Source of the DNA: JBKCUI01 sp052161605
GTDB taxonomy: Bacteria > Planctomycetota > Planctomycetia > Pirellulales > Pirellulaceae
DNA length: 64,000 nt
Assembly (NCBI GenBank): GCA_052161605.1
Contig: CP197409.1
Strand: one strand, 5' to 3'
Below are positions 35,552 to 43,438 of this stretch, piece by piece. The notes beneath the pieces were generated by a model that saw only the letters and a list, made by a program, of their open reading frames with translations, had not been told where the DNA came from and ran no database searches. How positions within the stretch are numbered: position 1 is the stretch's first letter; the number at the start of each line of letters is the position of its first letter. Made by a program: the position numbers and the translations under genes.

Positions 35552-36330
35552 ATACGAAACTCCGATTGATATAGGGATTGCAATAGTTGACGCTGATTTT
35601 GAGGAACAGATTGCTGGGCTGGCGGAACCGGTTTTAATGCACTTGGAGCTGCGTTCGGTTCATCGCGGATCTCCGCATTTTCCCAACTTGGAATATCAAC
35701 AAACGTTTTATGTGTAGGACGGCTTGTAAAGCGCCAATCATCGCTGAAATCGTAGAGCGGCGAAAAAGGACGCAACACATCCTGATGGTTTCCCTGGATG
35801 GCCACATAGCGACCGCCGCGGAAAGTGTTTCCTAATCTCGTTCGTTGGGAATCTGGCCATGGGTTCGATCGACTATTCGAAGCACCTCCCTCACTAGGAG
35901 GTGGCGAGTTACTATCCAGACCGGGGGGCGGGAGATCGTTCGTTGAAGCAAAACTCTCACCACTCGTGATTTCTCCACTGATATCAAGCCCCCCCGTATT
36001 CCATTGCGTCCAGATCGCCGACAGCAACAATCCCGCTGCGAGTCCTGATGACCAGGATACCGCAACGGTTCTCCACCAATTTGACTTGGTAACAGAAGGA
36101 ATTGCGGGCGTGCAAGCAGATTGCTGGCTCGCTAGAGGAGGACCACCCTCTAGCCAGTCGCGGCCCAGCATGTGCGACATGCCAGCATCGTTTGTCAGGG
36201 ATGGATCGCTCATTGATACTCCGGACCTGGCAGTGAGAGACCTGGGAGTGAGAGACCTGGGAGTGAGAGACCTGAGCTCCTGTTCGAATACGTTTAGTTC
36301 CTTATCCACCTGATGGTTCGATTCGTTCAT
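35548..36330 (-). CDS. Single-span membrane protein downstream of ECF sigma factor (possible anti-sigma)
   Basis: A 260-residue protein with a cytoplasmic N-terminal part of about 85 residues, one transmembrane helix (VAVSWSSGLAAGLLLSAIW, about residues 89-108) and an extracytoplasmic Pro/Ser-rich C-terminal part. Position and topology match an anti-sigma factor, but the zinc-binding HxxxCxxC motif of ZAS-type anti-sigmas is absent. An in-frame tandem repeat gives SLTPRSLTPRSLTARS near residue 21. The ATG at 36330 has AGGA 8 bases upstream and overlaps the sigma factor stop as ATGA. The same kind of overlap occurs at its own 3' end. Role as sigma regulator is inference from context. Confidence 0.75.
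   Translation of the reverse strand: MNESNHQVDKELNVFEQELRSLTPRSLTPRSLTARSGVSMSDPSLTNDAGMSHMLGRDWLEGGPPLASQQSACTPAIPSVTKSNWWRTVAVSWSSGLAAGLLLSAIWTQWNTGGLDISGEITSGESFASTNDLPPPGLDSNSPPPSEGGASNSRSNPWPDSQRTRLGNTFRGGRYVAIQGNHQDVLRPFSPLYDFSDDWRFTSRPTHKTFVDIPSWENAEIRDEPNAAPSALKPVPPAQQSVPQNQRQLLQSLYQSEFRI
36226..36280. repeat. 15-base tandem repeat inside the putative anti-sigma gene
   Basis: Three full and one partial copies of cctgggagtgagaga encode the repeated SLTPR pentapeptide on the minus strand. The number of units may vary between strains. Confidence 0.85.
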
Positions 36331-36878
36331 TTGGTATTCCTCGCATGTGTTGTGATGCCCTTCGGTGCGTCTTCCGCAAGAACGATGCTTTTCAGTTCCG
36401 TGAGGGCGGCTGTGTATCGTCGATAAGCAGAGCTGGCGGAGCAGTTCATGAGTTCACCGAGTTCTTCGAAACTGAGTTCGCCCCATACCTTAGCCACGAT
36501 CATTTCTCGTTGATCCCCATCGAGTACTCCGAGGCCCGCTAGGACCTCAGACGCGTCGATGCCGTTGCGAGTCTGTGGCTGGAGCCAGTATTCCGTCGCT
36601 CGCGTGCCGTCCTTTGATTGAACCATTTGTTCGAGATGGTTCCGATGACGAGATTCCGCGCGGGCGATATTCTGCGCCTTGCGTCGGGTCGTCGTATAGA
36701 GCCATGCTTTGGGCGAGTTAGGTTCTGGTGAGCATCGAGCCAAATCCATAAAAGCTTCCTGAACCGCATCCTCCGGGTTTCTACACCACTGCCGAGCGTA
36801 CAGAACCAAGGCATTGCCTAGGTTTGCGAAAAGCTCTTGAAGTGTATGCCGATGCATGGTTTTCCCAAAACGTGTCAT
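36327..36878 (-). CDS. ECF-type RNA polymerase sigma factor
   Basis: A 183-residue sigma-70 family protein of the extracytoplasmic-function type. Region 2 is seen as VLYARQWCRNPEDAVQEAFMDL with SPKAWLYTTTRRKAQNIARA. Region 4 is seen as LDGDQREMIVAKVWGELSFEELG with the helix-turn-helix CSASSAYRRYTAALTEL. It directs RNA polymerase to a small regulon, normally including its own operon. Of the in-frame ATGs at 36878 and 36857, the first is used; both give a complete region 2. The frame is open to 37070 but that part looks non-coding. It is the first gene of a four-gene leftward operon with ATGA overlaps, and divergent from the ceramidase-like gene. Confidence 0.9.
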   Translation of the reverse strand: MTRFGKTMHRHTLQELFANLGNALVLYARQWCRNPEDAVQEAFMDLARCSPEPNSPKAWLYTTTRRKAQNIARAESRHRNHLEQMVQSKDGTRATEYWLQPQTRNGIDASEVLAGLGVLDGDQREMIVAKVWGELSFEELGELMNCSASSAYRRYTAALTELKSIVLAEDAPKGITTHARNTK

Positions 36879-37061
36879 AATCAGGAGCGGGGGGCCGGCC
36901 GCATCTAGAAAATAGTCACCGCCGTAGACCAAATCTTCCAGGATCCACACTAGAATTCGTAAAAAGATCGGCCCAAAGCGAATACGCCCCCCCCTTGAGA
37001 ACACTAATTGCCAGTAATCACCACTAATAAGATCCAGAAAAGCCCAAACCTCCCCAAACTT

Positions 37062-38450
37062 ATGACACAACCATCTCGCAAAATGCCAGTCATGATTCTC
37101 CGCTCTTCCCTGTTTTCGTCAAAGCTTGCGGCGCGAGGCGTGCAATTTATTGCCTTGGTCGCATTCGGGATTGCTGTTCAGAGCACCATTGATGCTCAAG
37201 AGTCCAAGGAGCTCCGCGCTGGAGCAGCGAAACGGGAAATCACCCCCAAGGAACCTGTGCCCATGTGGGGGTACGGAGCTCGACATGCGGATCTATCCAC
37301 CGGCACCATGGACCCACTCATAGCAACCGCCTTGGTAATCGAGTCCAAAGGGACCAAGGTAGCAATTGTCGGAACGGATTTGGGACGCGCTCCGGTCGAA
37401 GATTCTCTTCAACGAATTCGAGCCGCGCTACGGGATCGTGCAGGAATCCAAGTCTCACTCATCGCAGGCTCTCATACACACCATGGTCCTGTACTAGAGC
37501 TATCCGATCGGCCCGGACGAGGCAAAGGTCGCTTTGACTCAGCCATTCGATACGGTCAATTTCTAGAAGAGCAATTGATCGAGGTGATTCTCGAAGCGGA
37601 CCGAGCACTCGAGCCGGTCAGGATGGAGGTCGGTTCCACTGAGCTTGAGAACTTTAATCGCAATCGCCATAGCAAACGAGAACCGGTCCCAGTCGATCGC
37701 AGTCTGACCGTTCTTCGATTGCAGACGACCAATGAAGATAAAACCGTTGCAACGCTGTTTAATTTCGCAGCTCATCCAACGAGCATTCCGACTGAGAAGT
37801 ACGAATTCTCTGCGGACTTTGTCGGCGCAGCCCGCGATACCATTGAGCGAGAGCTTGGGGGCATCGCCGTGTTCATGCAAGGAGCCGCAGGAGACTTATC
37901 GACAAACCGCGGCCCACACGGCGACTATGCGGAGTATGGCAAGGCTTTGGGAAACAGAGTCGTTTCGCTTGCCCATTCGCTAGAACCAGTGCCGATCAAG
38001 ACACCCAACATTCAATTCTACGAGGAGCAATTCCAGTTTTCGTCTCGAACGAATTTCAGGAACCCTTTGGTGCAGGGGGCATACTCCGTCGCCTTTTTTC
38101 CTGAGTTGGTAACAAACTTTATCGATGAGTACGCCGATGGAATCAGGCCCCGATTGACCGTCGTAACGATTCATCGAGACATCGCATTTGTGGGAGTATC
38201 TGGCGAATTTTTCTGCCAGCACGCTATCCGACTTCGCGAGCGAGCTCGCGTGCCACATCTATTCTTCTTTGGCTACAACAATGGGTATCACCAGTATTTT
38301 CCTACGATTGAAGCCGCCGATGAAGGCGGTTACGGTGCGGATACGTTGGTCGCCCCTGCCGAGCTGGGAGCTGGCGAGGCCATGATGGACCGGGCTCTTA
38401 TCAAGCTCTACGAATTACGTTCCAAATTAGCGCCCAGGAGGCAACCATAG
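37062..38450 (+). CDS. Secreted neutral/alkaline ceramidase-like hydrolase
   Basis: A 462-residue predicted exported protein related to the N-terminal catalytic part of neutral ceramidases, which are metal-dependent amidases cleaving the fatty acid from ceramide. Seen: GAAKREITPKEPVPMWGYG, VAIVGTDLG, the metal-binding GSHTHHGP and NFAAHPTS, and EFFCQHAIRLRE with GYNNGYHQYFP. A signal helix (VQFIALVAFGIAVQSTIDAQ) precedes them. The C-terminal immunoglobulin-like domain of full ceramidases is missing. Planctomycetes have many such short paralogues, so the real substrate may not be ceramide. ATG at 37062, with alternatives at 37083 and 37092. It is divergent from the sigma operon. Confidence 0.83.
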   Translation: MTQPSRKMPVMILRSSLFSSKLAARGVQFIALVAFGIAVQSTIDAQESKELRAGAAKREITPKEPVPMWGYGARHADLSTGTMDPLIATALVIESKGTKVAIVGTDLGRAPVEDSLQRIRAALRDRAGIQVSLIAGSHTHHGPVLELSDRPGRGKGRFDSAIRYGQFLEEQLIEVILEADRALEPVRMEVGSTELENFNRNRHSKREPVPVDRSLTVLRLQTTNEDKTVATLFNFAAHPTSIPTEKYEFSADFVGAARDTIERELGGIAVFMQGAAGDLSTNRGPHGDYAEYGKALGNRVVSLAHSLEPVPIKTPNIQFYEEQFQFSSRTNFRNPLVQGAYSVAFFPELVTNFIDEYADGIRPRLTVVTIHRDIAFVGVSGEFFCQHAIRLRERARVPHLFFFGYNNGYHQYFPTIEAADEGGYGADTLVAPAELGAGEAMMDRALIKLYELRSKLAPRRQP

Positions 38451-38561
38451 GACAGTGTATAGGCATCAGGCTGTGACCTCCCGCTACAAGGGCAATAGTT
38501 GCAAGTGCGGCAACGTCTATGCTAATCTCCTTGCGAGTTCGCTTGTGACATGAGCATTTTC

Positions 38562-38632
38562 AACAAATCGTTCAACCGCACGGGCAACCCCCTGCACTGA
38601 GATCTCAGGCCAGGAGCGGCATTATTCCCAGA
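38562..38632 (-). repeat. Dispersed repeat copy 4 (long form, inverted)
   Basis: Read on the minus strand it gives cctgagatctcagtgcaggg, then a ggttgcccgtgcggttgaacg segment and atttgtt. It aligns along its whole length with 27024-27090. Outside it, the gaps between this ceramidase-like gene and the next are unremarkable. Confidence 0.75.
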
Positions 38633-38707
38633 GATCCTTCATCTAGGCCGATATTCTCGGTCGATCCATCGACGCGCGGTAGATTTCTATCTGTCGTTGC
38701 CTAAGTT

Positions 38708-39193
38708 CTAGTTTGCTGAGTTGGTCATCTCGCGGATCAGTTTGTCAGCTGCGAGATTCTTTTTACCAAACTTTTCCAGGTCGCCCTCCTCGCCGCTTTC
38801 GACGTAGGTCTTCAAGGCTTGCGCCTCGGTTTTAATTGCTTTAAAGCATTTGACCAGGTCGCTCAACGCTTTCTTGTCTCCTTCGTCGCACTCCTTGTAA
38901 TTGCACAACTGCGCCACGTACGGCCCGACTTGGTCCAACAACCTAACACTCGTGTCCAAGAGTTCCACGGCTCTTTCGTCGTCGATCACATCCCCCTCGT
39001 AGGAATCGGAAATCAGAGAGATATTGAGATGTGCATCGAACGCATAAGCGAAAAGTGATGCGCCGAGCGTTTCCATTTTCTTGTGCTCGAATGGAATATC
39101 GTCTCCGGCCTTCGCTGGAACGGTAGGAATTGCAACGACGCCTAGTAGGGCCAACAATATGGACAAAATGGTTGTTGGTAAGACTTTTTGCAT
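38708..39193 (-). CDS. Small secreted helical protein of unknown function
   Basis: A 161-residue protein. The signal peptide (VLPTTILSILLALLGVVAI, cleavage near AKA) is followed by a predicted all-helical domain of about 120 residues, with two cysteines (QLCNYKECDEGDKK) that could pair. The ATG at 39193 has AGGAG 8 bases upstream, which decides it over the frame's first codon at 39229. It resembles small helical periplasmic proteins that recur in planctomycetes. I assign no function. It is 54 bases downstream of the transglutaminase-like gene in the same direction and probably shares its transcript. Confidence 0.72.
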   Translation of the reverse strand: MQKVLPTTILSILLALLGVVAIPTVPAKAGDDIPFEHKKMETLGASLFAYAFDAHLNISLISDSYEGDVIDDERAVELLDTSVRLLDQVGPYVAQLCNYKECDEGDKKALSDLVKCFKAIKTEAQALKTYVESGEEGDLEKFGKKNLAADKLIREMTNSAN

Positions 39194-39247
39194 GGTAATG
39201 CTCCTTTGGTTGAGGTGATTGATAGGCATGGTTTCAAAGTGATTCGC

Positions 39248-40651
39248 TCATTCCCAGGACACTGCCGAGCTGGACTTTTGTTTCTTCACAGCTTTTTTTG
39301 ATGTGCTCGACTTGCCCGATTTCTTTTTGTTTTTTAATGCGTCATCCCAACGAACTTTGTCGCTGTCATCCTCGTCATCGCCGTCATCTTCCCCGTCTGA
39401 GCTGGCGACCTCTTCAGAACTGCTATCCGAATCTGCGGGTTTCGCCCCAGCCGATACAGCCTCGTCGTCTGCGTAATGAAAGACTGTTGGGATAAATACC
39501 TCATTACCACTGAAGGGAATGGGTAGGATGCCATTTAAGCGTGCGACGTTCACATCCACCAAGGCAATCTCGCGTTCTTCTTTCTCGAGCTCCTCGTGAA
39601 TATTTTGCGTTCCCAGAGCTAAACCATGGGAAAAGCTTGTCCAGGAGTACTCCCAGCGTATGTCGCGGCTAAGGATCTTATCGAAAACCTTAGGAGCTTT
39701 CCGATCCGATAAATCCTCGCCAAGAAGTGTAGTCTCGAGACCGTAAAGCACTTCATGCTCGGCATCTGCCCAGAACGCTAGATAGCAGTGATTCGATGTG
39801 ATTACTAGGCATGCGTCGATTCCAATCTTTCGGAGCATTGATGCGAATAGCACCGTTCCATCAACGCAGTTTGCTTGAGTATTGTTAATGGAATCTTCGA
39901 GTAAGCGAACGTGCTGACTTCGTACACTCCGGGAAAGTGATGAGGTTGCGGTAATGTTGCTGTACCTGATCTCTCTGGCGACCAAGAGGTCCCAAATGGC
40001 ATACACTTGCTTCAGAACATCGTTGGGATTTCCCGATTGATATCCAGAGAAATTCCTAACCATTTGCACCTTGAGCGCTTCTTGAAGCAATTTGTCCAAG
40101 AAGGGATGTTGTTCGTTAACGTAAGCTGCAAAACTTACGTTCATGGGTGCCATTTCGTCGTCGATAACCAAGCCAAAGGGGCAGTCATTGATCGCTCGCA
40201 TCGTGATGGTTGTCGACTGCGTTTCCTCCGGATAATTCCCGATTCGAACACGGTATGTCGCCGAGGTTGGTACAGCTTGTTTGCAATTGATGAGTTTGTC
40301 GAATTGAAATCGCATTTTTGGAAAGATTCGGTAGGTGGTTCCAGCATTCGGTAGGACACCAACAAACTCACTTACCTCTGAAAAGCCTTCGCAGAGGATC
40401 GAAACGCGGATGGGTTGATTGGAGCGTTTCGTTGTTACCTCCACCCCGAGACTGCCATAGGGATCACCGAGCGAATCGCTGGACGCCTCAGTATCTCGTT
40501 TGAGCGGGGCTGTCGATATTAAGTAAGAGGGGAATAGTTGCGAATCCCATCCGGCGATTGGACGAAAATCCGCAATGCATACTGAACAGCTGGCCAGAAG
40601 TGAAACGAATGCCGCTACCAGTCTTTGAGTGTGAATGGCGAAATGACTCAT
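39248..40651 (-). CDS. Secreted transglutaminase-like protein with charged low-complexity tail
   Basis: A 467-residue predicted exported protein (signal LVAAFVSLLASCSVCIA). The middle contains a transglutaminase-like core: Cys262 in NTQANCVDGTVLFASMLRK, then His288 in VITSNHCYLAFW, with an acidic residue soon after. This arrangement fits the Cys-His-Asp catalytic triad of the transglutaminase/protease-like fold. The last 60 residues are an acidic stretch (EDDGDDEDDSDK) followed by a Lys/Ser-rich tail (KKKSGKSSTSKKAVKKQKSS). ATG at 40651. The activity (crosslinking, peptidase or none) is unknown. The next gene on the strand is the small secreted helical protein. Confidence 0.75.
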   Translation of the reverse strand: MSHFAIHTQRLVAAFVSLLASCSVCIADFRPIAGWDSQLFPSYLISTAPLKRDTEASSDSLGDPYGSLGVEVTTKRSNQPIRVSILCEGFSEVSEFVGVLPNAGTTYRIFPKMRFQFDKLINCKQAVPTSATYRVRIGNYPEETQSTTITMRAINDCPFGLVIDDEMAPMNVSFAAYVNEQHPFLDKLLQEALKVQMVRNFSGYQSGNPNDVLKQVYAIWDLLVAREIRYSNITATSSLSRSVRSQHVRLLEDSINNTQANCVDGTVLFASMLRKIGIDACLVITSNHCYLAFWADAEHEVLYGLETTLLGEDLSDRKAPKVFDKILSRDIRWEYSWTSFSHGLALGTQNIHEELEKEEREIALVDVNVARLNGILPIPFSGNEVFIPTVFHYADDEAVSAGAKPADSDSSSEEVASSDGEDDGDDEDDSDKVRWDDALKNKKKSGKSSTSKKAVKKQKSSSAVSWE

Positions 40652-40819
40652 GCTATTCCTGAACGAAAGAACTACAAATTCGGACTTCAGTCGCCTAGCT
40701 GTGACTGTTTGTTCCAGACGTATTGAATCCGGGGAATAGTAGGTCAGGAATCGATTAGGAGGGAGAATGTCATAGAAAAAAGTTCTATCAAAGCTAGTTT
40801 GGTAGGGATTTTAACGGCC

Positions 40820-41980
40820 TCAAACACTTGTCGATGAGTTACGAGCGTGCTTCGCGTTGGTGAACGACGACTTTAATCGCAAAAAGTGGACTTCGTAACC
40901 GTGGTAAGTCACAATCGCGACACTGAGAATACAACTTAACATTGAGACAACGTAGATACCACAGAGAAGGGGATAGTTCATATTTACGATCTCTTGTGTG
41001 AACTCTAATGGGATCAAGGTCACCAGTGGCAGTTGGACCACATACATGCCGTAGCTGTATCGCCCCAGCGTCCGTAGCGGACTGCTTTGCATCAGACGGA
41101 CCACGAAGGAATAATTTGAACTAAGGAGTAGGTACACCATCCCCGAAGCGAATAATAGGCCGCAAAGAGTGCTAGGTATCTCCAGAAAGCGGCGTCCCGA
41201 GAATGCGACAACCAAGAGCAGTGGCAGCACGGTACAAAATGTAAGTCCGGCAACCTTGAGAGCCAGCCCACGATGGGTCGTCTGCATTGCAGGGGAGTTT
41301 AGAAATATGGCTATAGTCCCCCCAATGAGAAGTGAATCAGCACGGAAAAAGGTCGCCACGGAAACCGCAACATCCCATCCACTAAAACTTGCCGCGATCG
41401 TCCTAGCAACGCCCACCAAGACGATCCCAAGCGTGCAAGAAATCGCAAGAGAGCGTCTGCTCAAAAGCAACACGACTGCGGGCCATACCAAGTAAAAATG
41501 TTCCTCCACGGCGAGGGACCAAAAATGATCGAATGCCCCAAAACACCATTGATTCTCCCATGACATTTTAAGGTTAGACGTATAGGTCCAAAGATACCAC
41601 TGATTCCAACGGGCGAGGTCGAATGCCTCGGTCCCCATGAGACGAGGCAAAGCATACAGCCCAACGATAAGGCTCAAGAAATACAGAGGGAAGATTCGCA
41701 AGGTTCTTCGAACGATGAAGTTGCGAAAGTAATGAGGCTCGTCTCGGCTGCGAAGCAAAATTCCAGTGATCAAAAATCCAGACAACACGAAGAAGAGATC
41801 TACACCCCGTTCTCCTATGGGGGCTAATCGACGAACCCAAGCTAAGGCGTCATTCCCGTTGGGGTCAATCTCTTTGCACAATCGATAAAGGGTGACTGCT
41901 AAAATGGCTAGACCGCGGACGCCATCCAATACCGGACAATGAGCGCCAGGGCTCCAAGCGGATTCGGTCGGTTTGTCCAT
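40820..41980 (-). CDS. Acyltransferase 3 family membrane protein lacking the usual catalytic His
   Basis: A 386-residue polytopic protein of the OafA/YrhL acyltransferase-3 family, which O-acylates surface polysaccharides or lipids. Seen: LDGVRGLAILAV at the first helix, GVDLFFVLSGFLITGILL, FIVRRTLRIFPLYFL and FDHFWSLAVEEHFYLVWP, all typical. Odd: in the first helix the nearly invariant His (usually a VxxxH pattern such as LYH) reads LYRL, with Arg at residue 33. It therefore may be inactive or use another residue. It has about ten helices and no extra SGNH domain. The ATG at 41980 has GGAGG 8 bases upstream. Neighbouring genes give no clue to the acceptor. Confidence 0.88.
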   Translation of the reverse strand: MDKPTESAWSPGAHCPVLDGVRGLAILAVTLYRLCKEIDPNGNDALAWVRRLAPIGERGVDLFFVLSGFLITGILLRSRDEPHYFRNFIVRRTLRIFPLYFLSLIVGLYALPRLMGTEAFDLARWNQWYLWTYTSNLKMSWENQWCFGAFDHFWSLAVEEHFYLVWPAVVLLLSRRSLAISCTLGIVLVGVARTIAASFSGWDVAVSVATFFRADSLLIGGTIAIFLNSPAMQTTHRGLALKVAGLTFCTVLPLLLVVAFSGRRFLEIPSTLCGLLFASGMVYLLLSSNYSFVVRLMQSSPLRTLGRYSYGMYVVQLPLVTLIPLEFTQEIVNMNYPLLCGIYVVSMLSCILSVAIVTYHGYEVHFLRLKSSFTNAKHARNSSTSV

Positions 41981-42403
41981 TAGCTTTCCTCCAGGATTAT
42001 CTCATCGCGAAATCGCTAAAGAGATGCCTGTTCAGAAGGTTTCCACAGAAAAGAGATTAATGGATCGGGCCTTCTTAATTTTCTCGGAAAGAGTAGCTGG
42101 TAGTCTTTCGTGAATCGACAAAATCGATATGTTCGTTACAGGTTACAGATAACATCTCGAGCGGGGATGGTTGACCGCTCAAGCCCCAGGGACCAAGTCG
42201 TTGAATGCATCCGCTGGTTAGCGGAGCCAGCGTTCTTGCCCGGAGGAGTGAGTGCCGTCGTACGCATTTCTGACGTGCCATCCTCAGTCCGAGACAATCT
42301 TTGACATATCACTATCGTACCACGGGGGACTTCAACATTCAGCAGGGGTGAGAGTGCAAGCGACCGACTTTAGATACCACTGGCTTGTCCAGTGGAGTTT
42401 CAT
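41981..42403. other. Intergenic region, no gene seen
   Basis: Between the acyltransferase gene and the palindromic elements there is no credible ORF. Only small inverted repeats, such as cgctgg/ccagcg near 42211-42231, are visible. Confidence 0.5.
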
Positions 42404-42513
42404 GTTTCTCGCTAATACGCTGGCACCACCTGCATCCCCCCTCTTTGCTCGGCGGCTTTGCCGCCGAGCAAAGAGGGGGGGGACGGGGGCTGAGCGGTTA
42501 TGTAGCGAGAAAC
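42404..42513. repeat. Nested palindrome with a perfect 21-bp stem
   Basis: A perfect 21-bp stem with a 3-base loop (42436-42456 with 42460-42480, centre ggcggctttgccgcc) sits inside an outer perfect 11-bp inverted repeat (gtttctcgcta at 42404-42414, tagcgagaaac at 42503-42513). There is no T-tract, so it looks like a small palindromic mobile repeat rather than a terminator. Confidence 0.8.
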
Positions 42514-42580
42514 GTAACAATCCACCCGGCAAGCGGGAGGCACTCCAGAGCCATGACGCTCGTCGTGTTACTTCTGAGCT

Positions 42581-42666
42581 AACGGTAGCATTGACCGAGT
42601 GCGAGTAGCTGACTCAACGCAAGTCAGAAGCGCTCGATCGAGCACTTCGGTCCAATGCTACCGTTC
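42581..42666. repeat. Inverted repeat overlapping the 3' end of the four-helix-bundle gene
   Basis: The arms aacggtagcattgaccg (42581-42597) and cggtccaatgctaccgtt (from about 42648) pair with small indels. In between lie smaller palindromes such as gctcgatcgagc. The gene's stop codon lies inside the right arm. It could end the leftward transcript, although no T-run is present. Confidence 0.65.
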
Positions 42667-43149
42667 GTGCGGTTTTTCGTACTCGTACTCAGCATCGCGG
42701 TACTCGTACTCGTACTCAGCATCGCGGTACTCGTACTCGTACTCAGCATCGCGGTACTCGTACTCGTACTCGATCGATCCCTCCAATACCGAATCAGTTC
42801 GTTGGATCAATCGAGTCAACATCGACACGATCCGTTTCAGGTTGGTCTTGCCAACCCGATTCAGTTCAGGATCGATCGCCTCGAACGATAGGAGTATATC
42901 GTGAATCGCAGCGCATTCCAAAGCTGAACCACGCGCGATGTCGAAAAATCGATTCTTGTCCTTAAGACTTTGTTTCCCGTTTCCCTCGGCAATGTTGAGC
43001 GGAATGGATTGTGCCGCTCGCAGCCACTGATCCCGAGCATGACGTTCCGCACCGTTTAATGATTTCGCGATTCGATAAGACGAAGCAACGTACTCGATAG
43101 CAAGTCGATAAACATCGAGTCGTTCGTGGTCAAAGATTGGATCGGTCAT
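42658..43149 (-). CDS. Four-helix-bundle protein (23S rRNA intervening-sequence/bAvd-like) with EYEYRDAEY repeats
   Basis: A 163-residue protein of the TIGR02436 family. Residues 1-122 form the four-helix bundle typical of proteins encoded in 23S rRNA intervening sequences and of accessory proteins (Avd) of diversity-generating retroelements. Seen: RLDVYRLAIEYVASSYRIA, LRAAQSIPLNIAEGNGKQS and RFFDIARGSALECAAIHDIL. The C-terminal tail consists of three 9-residue repeats (EYEYRDAEY) and is encoded by a 27-base tandem repeat. The ATG at 43149 has AGGA about 8 bases upstream. Inverted copies of the same DNA repeat lie just upstream of the gene. No reverse transcriptase or rRNA gene is nearby. The family is thought to bind nucleic acid, but its cellular role is unsettled. 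Confidence 0.85.
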   Translation of the reverse strand: MTDPIFDHERLDVYRLAIEYVASSYRIAKSLNGAERHARDQWLRAAQSIPLNIAEGNGKQSLKDKNRFFDIARGSALECAAIHDILLSFEAIDPELNRVGKTNLKRIVSMLTRLIQRTDSVLEGSIEYEYEYRDAEYEYEYRDAEYEYEYRDAEYEYEKPHER

Positions 43150-43197
43150 CTGCGTCCTTTCGAGTACGAGTACCGTTTCACTGAGTACGAGTACGAG
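42678..43197. mobile_element. IVS-like element bounded by inverted GTACTC-rich repeats
   Basis: The left end (42678-42773) carries three to four tandem 27-base units containing ctcgtactcgtactcag, then catcg, then cggtactcgtactcg. The right end (43161-43197) carries one unit inverted: read on the minus strand it is ctcgtactcgtactcag, then tgaaa, then cggtactcgtactcg. Thus 32 of 37 bases match, with only the central 5 differing. The four-helix-bundle gene lies between them. Inverted ends bracketing this gene type recall 23S rRNA intervening sequences, but here no rRNA is present. Element status is an inference. Confidence 0.55.
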
Positions 43198-43438
43198 GAA
43201 ATCCGACCTCAAGCACGAACATCTAGTATACGGAATTTGCCATAATCCCGCTGGGGAAAAATTTACTATGTTCCGGCGGGCGTTGCCCATCGTTTGCCCC
43301 CATCTTCTCCTCACGTTTTAGAAATAACGCTTGGGGTTTGGATAGGATTTTCTGCGGCCCAGCGTTGAGGCAATTCGTGGCAAGCAATTGCGAATTGAAT
43401 TACAATCCGATTGAGATCCAAGCCAATAGGGGGACAGA

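Noticed and set aside
35825..36313. Plus-strand ORF of 162 codons
   Set aside because: It is antisense to the putative anti-sigma gene. Its VRDLGVRDL repeats are only the reverse reading of the 15-base tandem repeat.
42071..42608. Several short ORFs in the gap after the acyltransferase gene
   Set aside because: They overlap each other on both strands, run through the palindromes and share no features with real proteins.
42670..42780. 27-base tandem repeat considered as a CRISPR array
   Set aside because: The units are contiguous with no unique spacers and are in frame as EYEYRDAEY. No cas genes are present.
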